Below are positions 1 through 6,985 of a stretch of DNA of 64,000 nucleotides, piece after piece. Below the pieces are notes generated by a model that was given only the letters and a program-made list of their open reading frames with translations, searched no databases and was not told the origin of the DNA. A program made the translations under genes and the position numbers. The DNA is from Rubrimonas sp036788415 (lineage in GTDB: Bacteria; Pseudomonadota; Alphaproteobacteria; Rhodobacterales; Rhodobacteraceae), in contig NZ_DAIQNN010000011.1 of assembly GCF_036788415.1 (NCBI RefSeq), forward strand, positions 1 through 64,000, read 5' to 3'. The stretch's first letter is position 1, and every line of letters begins with the position of its first letter.

Positions 1-2
1 TG

Positions 3-380
3 TGCTCGGGCCACATGCCGCAGGACGAGGAGAGCAAGCGCCTGCCCTTCGAGGCCGCGGCGGCGGGGGCGGCGGGGCTGGAGACGCTGCTGCCGGCGGC
101 GCTGCGGCTGCATCACGCCGGGATCATGGGGCTGCCGGCGCTGTTCCGCGCGCTTTCGCTCAACCCGTCGCGGCTGCTGGGGCTCGAGACGGGGCGGCTG
201 GCGCGCGGGGCGCCGGCCGATCTGGTGCTGTTCGACCCGGACGCGCCCCATGTGCTCGACCGCACCACGCTGCGCTCGAAGTCGAAGAACACGCCCTTCG
301 ACGGCGCGCGGATGACGGGCCGCGTGCTGCGCACGGTCGTGCGGGGGCGGACGGTGTTCGACCGCGCTGCGGAGGGTTGA
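3..380 (+). CDS. pyrC: Dihydroorotase, C-terminal part (5' end outside window)
   Basis: The last 125 residues of an amidohydrolase-fold dihydroorotase, which cyclises N-carbamoyl-aspartate to dihydroorotate in cytosolic pyrimidine synthesis. The frame is open to the left edge. The segment GHMPQDEESKRLPFE matches the part of the family that follows the last metal or active-site Asp/His region, and LETLLPAALRLHH plus SLNPSRLLGLETGRLARG is the usual end of the barrel. RSKSKNTPFDG followed by VVRGRTVFD is the typical C-terminus. It is followed after 4 bases by plsY and then dprA, an order common in Rhodobacterales. The catalytic N-terminal half cannot be seen, so a PyrC-like pseudo-dihydroorotase is not excluded. 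Confidence 0.85.
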   Translation, partial: CSGHMPQDEESKRLPFEAAAAGAAGLETLLPAALRLHHAGIMGLPALFRALSLNPSRLLGLETGRLARGAPADLVLFDPDAPHVLDRTTLRSKSKNTPFDGARMTGRVLRTVVRGRTVFDRAAEG

Positions 381-384
381 CCCG

Positions 385-1011
385 GTGTTTCACGACATTC
401 TCGGCGTCGAGCGCGCCGCGCCCTGGCTCGCGCTGGCCTTTCTCATCGGCTATCTGCTCGGCGCGATCCCCTTCGGCGTGCTGGTGGCGAAGGCGCGGGG
501 CCTGGGCGATCTGCGCGCGATCGGCTCGGGCAACATCGGCGCGACCAACGTGCTGCGCACCGGCGACAAAAAGGCGGCGGCGGCGACGCTGATCCTCGAC
601 GGCGCCAAGGGGGCGGTCGCGGTGCTGCTGCTCGCGGTCTGGGGGCCGGCGGCCTCGATGCTGGCCGGGCTCGGGGCGTTTCTGGGTCATCTGTTTCCGG
701 TCTGGCTTCGGTTTCGCGGCGGCAAGGGCGTGGCGACGTTCATCGGGATCATGCTCGCGCTGCACTGGCCGACCGGGTCGATGGTCTGCGCGACATGGCT
801 CGCGACGGCGGTTCTCACCCGCATCTCCTCGGCCTCGGCGCTGGCGGCGGCGGCCTTGGCCCCGGTCTGGCTGATCGTATTCGACCGTTGGGGCGAAGTG
901 CTGCTCGCCTGCGTTCTGGCGGCGCTGATCTGGCTGAAGCACGAAGCCAACATTCGCCGCCTGCTGCGCGGCGAGGAGCCCCGCATCTCCTTCGGGCGCG
1001 CGCGTGGCTGA
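385..1011 (+). CDS. plsY: Glycerol-3-phosphate acyltransferase PlsY
   Basis: Inner-membrane enzyme of 208 residues that transfers the acyl group of acyl-phosphate to glycerol 3-phosphate, the first step of phospholipid synthesis. Motif GSGNIGATNVLR lies at about residues 47-58 and GHLFPVWLRFRGGKGVAT at about 101-118; both are signature active-site loops of PlsY. The remaining sequence is hydrophobic with about five to seven membrane segments, and the length is normal. The start is GTG, 4 bases after the pyrC stop. The 3' end overlaps dprA by 8 bases, so pyrC, plsY and dprA probably share a transcript. Confidence 0.95.
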   Translation: MFHDILGVERAAPWLALAFLIGYLLGAIPFGVLVAKARGLGDLRAIGSGNIGATNVLRTGDKKAAAATLILDGAKGAVAVLLLAVWGPAASMLAGLGAFLGHLFPVWLRFRGGKGVATFIGIMLALHWPTGSMVCATWLATAVLTRISSASALAAAALAPVWLIVFDRWGEVLLACVLAALIWLKHEANIRRLLRGEEPRISFGRARG

Positions 1012-2098
1012 GCTGGCGGCGCTGCGGCTGGCGCGGTCGCGCAATGTCGGGCCGCGCACATTCGCCAGGCTGATGGCGCGCTTCGGCGACGCCGAGGCCG
1101 CGCTCGACGCGCTGCCCGAGATCGCCGCAGGCGCCGGGCTGAAGGGTGTCGAGGCCTTCCCCGAGGCGGACGCCCTGCGCGAGATCGAGGCGGGCGCGCG
1201 GGTCGGCGCCCGGTTTCTGATCGTCGGGAATGCGGGCTATCCGGCGGCGCTCGCCGAAATCCCCGATCCGCCGCCGGTCCTGTGGGCCTTGGGCGACCCG
1301 GCGCTGGCGGCGCGGCCCTGCGTCGCTGTGGTCGGCGCGCGCAACGCGTCGGCCTCGGGGCGGCGGATGGCGGGGATGCTGGCGCGCGGCCTCGGCGCGC
1401 AGGACTTCGCCGTCGTCTCGGGCCTCGCGCGCGGGATCGACGCGGCGGCGCACGAGGCGGCGCTCGAGACCGGGACCGTCGCCGTGCTGGCGAGCGGCGT
1501 CGACGTGATCTACCCGCCCGAGCATGACGCGCTGGCCGCGCGCATCGCCGAGGCGGGCCTCATCCTGTCGGAGGCCGCGATGGGCGAAGCGCCGACCGCC
1601 CGCGCCTTTCCGCGGCGCAACCGGATCGTCTCGGGGCTTTCGGCGGGGGTGGTGCTGGTCGAGGCGGCGGAGCGGTCGGGCAGCCTGATCACCGCGCGCA
1701 TGGCGCTGGAGCAGGGGCGCGAGGCGATGGCGGTCCCCGGCTCGCCGCTCGACCCCCGGGCCGCTGGCTGCAACGCGCTGATCCGCGAGGGCGCGGCGCT
1801 GATCCGCTCGACCGAGGACGTGGTCGAGGCGCTCGGCGCGCCGGCGTCGCGGGCGCCCGCGGCCCGTAGCGCGGCGGCGCCGGCGCGCCCCGTCCCCGCG
1901 CCCGCCGCGGCGCCGGCGGCGTCCGGGTCCGCGCTGCTCGACCTGCTCGGATCCGCCCCGGTCGCTTTCGACGCTCTGGCCGAGGCGTCCGGCCTCGGCG
2001 CCCGCGAACTGTCGGCGGCGCTGCTCGATCTGGAGCTCGAAGGGACGGTGACGCGCCTGCCGGGGGACCTGTTCGCCCGCGCGCCCTCCCCGCGGTGA
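1004..2098 (+). CDS. dprA: DNA processing protein DprA (Smf)
   Basis: Cytosolic protein of 364 residues that loads RecA onto incoming single-stranded DNA during transformation. A Rossmann-like core carries VVGARNAS at about 109-116 and SGLARGIDAAAH at about 139-150, both hallmarks of the family. An Ala/Pro-rich linker at about 275-305 leads to a C-terminal winged-helix domain (LLDLLGSAPVAFDAL onward), which many alphaproteobacterial DprA proteins have. An N-terminal helix-hairpin-like region precedes the core. The GTG start lies inside plsY. DprA is widespread even in species not known to be naturally competent, so its presence alone does not show competence. Confidence 0.95.
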   Translation: MAELAALRLARSRNVGPRTFARLMARFGDAEAALDALPEIAAGAGLKGVEAFPEADALREIEAGARVGARFLIVGNAGYPAALAEIPDPPPVLWALGDPALAARPCVAVVGARNASASGRRMAGMLARGLGAQDFAVVSGLARGIDAAAHEAALETGTVAVLASGVDVIYPPEHDALAARIAEAGLILSEAAMGEAPTARAFPRRNRIVSGLSAGVVLVEAAERSGSLITARMALEQGREAMAVPGSPLDPRAAGCNALIREGAALIRSTEDVVEALGAPASRAPAARSAAAPARPVPAPAAAPAASGSALLDLLGSAPVAFDALAEASGLGARELSAALLDLELEGTVTRLPGDLFARAPSPR

Positions 2099-2207
2099 AA
2101 GACCGGTTCCAGCGCCGCAGACCCTGTGCGCGGGGCCTTGGCTGCGCTAGAAACCCGATGAGTCGAGGGCGCGAGCGCCTGTCACCGCTGTCCGGGAGAT
2201 CTGCATC

Positions 2208-3503
2208 ATGGACGCTTCCCTGCGCGACGCGCGCTTCTTCACCGACACGCTGCACGCCCGCGATCCCGAGCTCGCCGCCGCGATGGACGCCGAACTCGGC
2301 CGCCAGCGCGACGAGATCGAGCTGATCGCCTCGGAGAACATCGTCAGCCGCGCCGTTCTGGAAGCCCAGGGCGGCGTGATGACCAACAAATACGCCGAAG
2401 GCTATCCGGGCCGGCGCTATTACGGCGGCTGCCAGCATGTGGACGTGGCCGAGAGCCTCGCCATCGAGCGCGCCTGCAAACTGTTCAACTGCGGCTTCGC
2501 GAACGTCCAGCCGCATTCCGGCGCGCAGGCCAATCAGGCGGTGTTCCTTGCGCTCCTTCAGCCCGGCGACACGTTCATGGGGCAGGATCTGGCGAGCGGC
2601 GGGCACCTGACCCACGGCGCGGCGCCCAACCAGTCCGGCAAGTGGTTCGATGCGGTGCAATACGGCGTCACCCGCGACACCAACCTGCTCGACTACGACG
2701 CGATCGAGGCGGCGGCGCTGGCGTGCGAGCCCAAGCTGATCATCGCCGGCGGCTCGGCGATCCCGCGCATCATCGACTTCGCCCGCTTCCGCGCGATCTG
2801 CGACAAGGTCGGCGCGTTGCTGATGGTCGACATGGCGCATTTCGCCGGGCTGGTCGCGGGCGGGCAGTATCCCAACCCGCTGGAGTTCGCGGATGTGGCG
2901 ACCACGACCACCCACAAGACGCTCCGCGGCCCGCGCGGCGGCATGATCCTGACCAACCGCGAGGATCTGGCCAAGAAGTTCAACTCCGCCGTCTTCCCCG
3001 GCCTTCAGGGCGGCCCGCTGATGCATGTGATCGCCGGCAAGGCGGTGGCCTTCGGCGAGGCCCTGCGCCCCGAATTCCGCGCCTATGCCGCGCAGGTGAT
3101 CCGCAACTGCCAGGCGATGGGCGAGGAGCTGGTCGCGGGCGGGCTCGCGCTGGTGACGGGCGGCACCGACACCCACCTCGTGCTCGTGGATCTGCGCCCC
3201 AAGGGCGTGACCGGCGCCGCCACCGAGAAGGCGCTCGGCCGCGCCCACATCACCTGCAACAAGAACGGCGTCCCCTTCGACCCCGAAAAGCCGACGGTGA
3301 CCTCGGGCGTGCGGCTCGGCTCGCCTGCGGGCACCACCCGCGGCTTCGGCGAGGACGAGTTCCGCGAGATCGGGCGGCTGATCGTCGAAGTGGTGGACGG
3401 CCTCGCCGCCAATGGCGAAGAGGGCAATGGCGCTGTCGAGGCCGCGGTGAAGGCCAAGGTGCAGGCGCTGTGCGACCGCTTCCCGATCTACGAGGCGCTG
3501 TGA
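2208..3503 (+). CDS. glyA: Serine hydroxymethyltransferase
   Basis: Cytosolic PLP enzyme of 431 residues that interconverts serine and glycine with tetrahydrofolate and feeds one-carbon units to purine and thymidylate synthesis. The PLP lysine is K237 in TTTTHKTLRGPRGG. Also visible are the N-terminal ELIASENIVSRAV and the NKYAEGYPGRRYYGG substrate region. Length is normal. The ATG at 2208 is preceded by gggag. A 109-base gap separates it from dprA, so it probably has its own promoter. Its stop overlaps the GTG start of the DUF3833 lipoprotein gene. Confidence 0.97.
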   Translation: MDASLRDARFFTDTLHARDPELAAAMDAELGRQRDEIELIASENIVSRAVLEAQGGVMTNKYAEGYPGRRYYGGCQHVDVAESLAIERACKLFNCGFANVQPHSGAQANQAVFLALLQPGDTFMGQDLASGGHLTHGAAPNQSGKWFDAVQYGVTRDTNLLDYDAIEAAALACEPKLIIAGGSAIPRIIDFARFRAICDKVGALLMVDMAHFAGLVAGGQYPNPLEFADVATTTTHKTLRGPRGGMILTNREDLAKKFNSAVFPGLQGGPLMHVIAGKAVAFGEALRPEFRAYAAQVIRNCQAMGEELVAGGLALVTGGTDTHLVLVDLRPKGVTGAATEKALGRAHITCNKNGVPFDPEKPTVTSGVRLGSPAGTTRGFGEDEFREIGRLIVEVVDGLAANGEEGNGAVEAAVKAKVQALCDRFPIYEAL

Positions 3504-4057
3504 GCCTGCGCCGCGCGCTGAGGGCCGCGGCCTTCGGAGCGGCGGCGCTGGCGCTCGCCGCCTGCGCGGGCCGCCCCGATCTCGCGGACTACGCCGAGGC
3601 CGGCCCGCCCTTCGCGCCGGAGGTGTTCTTCGACGGCGAGCTGACCGCCTGGGGTCTCTTTCAGGACCGCTTCGGCGAAGTCCGCCGCAGCTTCGTCGTC
3701 GACATCGACGGGGACTGGGACGGCGAGACGCTGACGCTCGACGAGCGCTTCACCTATGAGGACGGCTCGACCGAGCGGAGGGTGTGGTCGCTGCGCAAGA
3801 CCGGCCCGACGACCTGGGCCGGCTCGGCGGAGGGCGTGATCGGGCAGGCCACCGGCGAGACGCGCGGCAACGCCTTCACCTGGGCCTACGAGATCGACCT
3901 GCCGACGCCGGACGGCGTGCTGAACGTGTCGATCGAGGACTGGATCTGGGGCATGGACGGGCGCGTGGCGATCAACCGCGCCTATGTCGACAAGTTCGGC
4001 GTCGAGATCGGCCAGCTCAGCATCTTCTTCCTGCGCGACGCGGCGCTAGAGGGGTAG
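3500..4057 (+). CDS. DUF3833-family lipoprotein
   Basis: Predicted lipoprotein of 185 residues. The N-terminus has a short positive segment, a hydrophobic Ala/Leu stretch and lipobox LAAC, with Cys near residue 22. The rest matches the DUF3833 family: FFDGELTAWGLFQDRFG, SFVVDIDGDWDGETLTLDE and IEDWIWGMDG. The family has no firm biochemical role. In other proteobacteria members often sit beside cyclopropane fatty acid synthase, and here cfa lies 38 bases away in convergent orientation, which suggests a role in membrane lipid modification. The GTG start overlaps the glyA stop (gtga), so it is probably translated from the glyA transcript. Confidence 0.88.
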   Translation: MSLRRALRAAAFGAAALALAACAGRPDLADYAEAGPPFAPEVFFDGELTAWGLFQDRFGEVRRSFVVDIDGDWDGETLTLDERFTYEDGSTERRVWSLRKTGPTTWAGSAEGVIGQATGETRGNAFTWAYEIDLPTPDGVLNVSIEDWIWGMDGRVAINRAYVDKFGVEIGQLSIFFLRDAALEG

Positions 4058-4095
4058 CGGCGCAGCCGGAGGTCGCCGCGAGTGTCCCCCGTGCG

Positions 4096-5379
4096 TCAGC
4101 CCTGCGCCCCGATCTCCGCAAGCGCCGCTTGCGTGGAGGCGAGCAGCGGCTCCAGCCGCCCCGTCTCGCGCGCGGCGAGCGACTTCTCCGTCTCGCCGAC
4201 ATAGCCGCGCCTCAGCGGGACCGCGTCGCGCTCGCGCCCGAGCTGGAGTTGCGCGACGCAGGACGAGCCGTGGCGGAACGCTCCTTCGCTCGCGGCGAGA
4301 TAGAACTCCCACATCCGCTTGAACCGGTCGTCATAGGCGGGGGGCAGCGCGTGCGCGGTCGCGAGGAAATTCTCGCGCCAGACCCGCAGCGTGTCGGCGT
4401 AATGCACGCGCCAGATTTCGACGTCGAGCGTCCACAGCCCGGTGGTCTCCACCGCCGCCAGCATCTCCGACATCGACGGCGCATAGCCGCCGGGGAAGAT
4501 GTGCTTGCGGATGAAGGGGCCGGTCACGCCGGGCGGGGATTTTGTCGAGATCGAGTGGATCAGCGCCACGCCGCCGGGGCCGAGGCGGTCGCGGACGGTC
4601 AGGAAATACTCCGGCAACCGTCCGACGCCGACATGTTCCAGCATCCCCACCGACACCACCCGGTCGAAGCGCTCCGCCACCGCGCGATAGTCGCACAGCC
4701 GGAACTCCACCCGGTCGGCCAGCCCCGCCGCCTGCGCCCGCGCCTGCGCGACCTGCAGCTGCGCCGGCGACAGGGTCACTCCCACCACCCGCGCCTCGCA
4801 GATCGCGGCGAGGTAGAGCGCCATGCCCCCCCAGCCGCAGCCGATGTCGAGCACCCGCATCCCCGGCGAAAGCGCGAGCTTGGCGGCGATGCGGCGCTTC
4901 TTGGCGGTCTGCGCCTCCTCCAGCGTCTCGACGCCTTCGGACCAGTAGGCGCAGGAATACTGCATGTCGCGGTCGAGCATCCGCGCGTAGAGGTCCTCGC
5001 CGATGTCGTAATGCGCCCGCGCGTTGCGGCTGGCGCGGGCCAGCGTGTTGTCGGTCAGGAACCGCCGTCCGCGCCGCGCCAGCGTCCGCCAGAAGATCTG
5101 GCTCGGCGTCAGGTCGAAGGCGCGCTTGTTGACGTAGAACACCTCGAGCAGATTGGCGACCGACCCTTCCTCCATGGTCAGCGCGCCGTCCATGAAGGCT
5201 TCGGCGGCGTTCAGTTCGGGATTGAGGAAAATCCGCCAGTCGAAGGCCGGGTCGGAGATGCGGATCGCGGCGGACGGCCCGTCGCCGTCGCCGAACTCAT
5301 GGCGTTCGCCCTGCGGCCCCGTGACGGTCAGCCGCCCCTTGCGGACCGCTCGGGCGAGCAGTTTCGGCAGAAAGCGCAT
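4096..5379 (-). CDS. cfa: Cyclopropane-fatty-acyl-phospholipid synthase
   Basis: SAM-dependent enzyme of 427 residues that methylenates the double bonds of unsaturated acyl chains in membrane phospholipids, usually in stationary phase or acid stress. An N-terminal lipid-binding domain (about 1-120; FDWRIFLNPELNAAEAFMDG) is followed by a class I methyltransferase with MRVLDIGCGWGGMALYLA near residue 175. YFLTVRDRLGPGG and IRKHIFPGGYAPSMSE are conserved in the family, as is ENFLATAHALPPAYDDRF towards the end. It is convergent with the DUF3833 gene. An upstream MlaC-like/MlaA pair on the same strand starts 40 bases away. Confidence 0.95.
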   Translation of the reverse strand: MRFLPKLLARAVRKGRLTVTGPQGERHEFGDGDGPSAAIRISDPAFDWRIFLNPELNAAEAFMDGALTMEEGSVANLLEVFYVNKRAFDLTPSQIFWRTLARRGRRFLTDNTLARASRNARAHYDIGEDLYARMLDRDMQYSCAYWSEGVETLEEAQTAKKRRIAAKLALSPGMRVLDIGCGWGGMALYLAAICEARVVGVTLSPAQLQVAQARAQAAGLADRVEFRLCDYRAVAERFDRVVSVGMLEHVGVGRLPEYFLTVRDRLGPGGVALIHSISTKSPPGVTGPFIRKHIFPGGYAPSMSEMLAAVETTGLWTLDVEIWRVHYADTLRVWRENFLATAHALPPAYDDRFKRMWEFYLAASEGAFRHGSSCVAQLQLGRERDAVPLRRGYVGETEKSLAARETGRLEPLLASTQAALAEIGAQG

Positions 5380-5419
5380 CGCGCCCCCCTTGCGCGCCGT
5401 TCTTCCGGCGCGCGTCGCC

Positions 5420-6034
5420 TCAGGCGCCGAGCCCGTCGAGATCGGCGATGAAGCGGTCGATGTCGCCGCCGCGCCGCTCGACCATCGCCGCGAACTCCTC
5501 GCGCTGCGAGATCGACAGCGACACGCCCTCGGCGATCAGATCCACCAGCTGCGGCCGCCCCGAGCGGTCGTCGACCAGCCATTCCACGGTGATGTCGGCG
5601 GCGCTGGGGGATTTCAGCAGGCTGCGCACCAGCACGCCCTTGCGCCCGACGTCCTGCGATCCGACGACTTCGATCACCTGACCGGAATACTCGCCGACCC
5701 GCGCCGCATAGACCCGCGCGGCGTAGTTCTCGAAGGCGCTCACGAAGCGGGCCTGTTGCGCCGGGTCCATCTGCCGCCAGTTCACCCCCATTGTGAAGCG
5801 CGCGATCGCGTCGAGCGCCGCCTTCTCGCGCAGGAAGCGCAGGAACTCGTCGGCGCGCGCGCCCTGCCGCGCGTCGCGGCGCACGATTTCGGTGGCCTCG
5901 TCGATCAGGGCGCGGATGAAGCGCTCGGCTTCGGCGGGGGCGAGCGCAGCGGCGGGGCGGGCGATCAGCGCTGCGGCGCCGGTCGCCCCGAGTGCGAGCG
6001 CGTCGCGGCGGGTGAGCGGTGTCGGCATGGTCAT
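5420..6034 (-). CDS. MlaC/Ttg2D-like phospholipid-binding periplasmic protein
   Basis: Exported protein of 204 residues of the MlaC (toluene tolerance Ttg2D) family, which ferries phospholipids between the outer-membrane MlaA complex and the inner-membrane MlaFEDB ABC system. The N-terminus TRRDALALGATGAAAL has a twin-arginine-like motif and an AAALA cleavage region. The family core is visible: FTMGVNWRQMDPAQQARFVSAF, YSGQVIEVVGSQ and VEWLVDDRSGRPQLVDLIAEG. Its start overlaps the stop of mlaA by 4 bases, so the two are translationally coupled. The MlaFED genes are not in this window. Confidence 0.88.
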   Translation of the reverse strand: MTMPTPLTRRDALALGATGAAALIARPAAALAPAEAERFIRALIDEATEIVRRDARQGARADEFLRFLREKAALDAIARFTMGVNWRQMDPAQQARFVSAFENYAARVYAARVGEYSGQVIEVVGSQDVGRKGVLVRSLLKSPSAADITVEWLVDDRSGRPQLVDLIAEGVSLSISQREEFAAMVERRGGDIDRFIADLDGLGA

Positions 6035-6774
6035 TCGTCCTCGTCGAAGATGTCGGGCAGCGCGCCCGGGTCGGTCTCGCCGCCGCCGACTGCGCGCCGC
6101 CGCGCCTGCACATAGGCCGACCGCACGGTGGCGTAGCTGTCGGGCGAGTCGTAGAACAGCGTCTGGAACAGCTCGTCGTTTCGGCTGCGCAGGTCGACGA
6201 TCGGAAGGCCGAGCCGCGCCGCCTCGATCGCCACCTCGTCCGAGATCGCGATGAAGTTGAACGGATCGATGGCGAAGTCGACGCCCAAGCCGACCGAATC
6301 GCGCGCCGTGGACGGCCCGAGGAGGGGCAGCATCACGAAGACGCCCTCGCCCGCGCCCCAGCGCGCGAGCGTCTTGCCGAAATCGTTGGGCTGGTAGGGC
6401 AGGCCGAGCTCGGTCGCCGGGTCGAGCACGCCGGCCCCGAGCGCGGTGTTCGCGACGAAGCGCAGCACCGTCTCGCCGGCGCCTTCCAGATCGCCCTGAA
6501 GCACGTAGTTGACCGCGTCGACCGGCAGCCGCAAATGGCGATCGAGGTTGTAGATCAGATGCTTGAACAGCGCCGGCGTCACCGCGTCATAGGCCTGAGA
6601 GGCCGGGCGGATCAGCACCTGGTCCCAGCCGCGGTTGAACTCGTGGATGTCGCGGTTGAGCCGTTCATAGGGGTCCGCGATCAGCGCGCCCTCCGGGGCC
6701 GCCGCCGTGCATCCGCCCAGCGCCGCCGCAACCAGCGCCGCCGCCATTTTCGCCGCGACCCGACCGCTCCGCAT
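6031..6774 (-). CDS. mlaA: MlaA/VacJ-family outer-membrane lipoprotein
   Basis: Lipoprotein of 247 residues; in the Mla pathway MlaA removes mislocalised phospholipids from the outer leaflet of the outer membrane. A signal peptide ends in lipobox LGGC (Cys at about 22). Family motifs are DPYERLNRDIHEFNRG, VNYVLQGDLEGAGETVLRF, ANTALGAGVLDPATELGL and GPSTARDSVGLGVDFAIDP. Length is normal. It is the first gene of a two-gene minus-strand unit with the MlaC-like gene. The 211-base divergent gap to the type I secretion genes must hold its promoter. Confidence 0.93.
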   Translation of the reverse strand: MRSGRVAAKMAAALVAAALGGCTAAAPEGALIADPYERLNRDIHEFNRGWDQVLIRPASQAYDAVTPALFKHLIYNLDRHLRLPVDAVNYVLQGDLEGAGETVLRFVANTALGAGVLDPATELGLPYQPNDFGKTLARWGAGEGVFVMLPLLGPSTARDSVGLGVDFAIDPFNFIAISDEVAIEAARLGLPIVDLRSRNDELFQTLFYDSPDSYATVRSAYVQARRRAVGGGETDPGALPDIFDEDE

Positions 6775-6901
6775 CGCTCAACCCCCGCGCGACCCTGCAG
6801 CACGCCGTTTGCTGCGCATGAGGGAACCTACGACAAGTCCGGGGCTGCGCAAGGCGCCCGGACGCATCCGTCGGCGCGCTGTGGCGAAGATGAGTCCCTC
6901 G

Positions 6902-6934
6902 CCGCGAAAAATGGCGCCCCGCGAAAAATGGTGC
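6902..6934 (+). repeat. Direct repeat of 16 bp in divergent promoter region
   Basis: Two copies of ccgcgaaaaatggYgc, at 6902-6917 and 6919-6934, differ at one base and start 17 bases apart. They are unusually A-rich for this sequence and lie 52 bases upstream of the secretion ABC gene and 128 bases upstream of mlaA. The spacing puts the copies about one and a half helical turns apart. A regulator site is an inference. Confidence 0.5.
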
Positions 6935-6985
6935 TAGAGGCGCTGCGATCAGCGGTCGCGGGCCGCGTGAGCGAGGACGCGGGAG

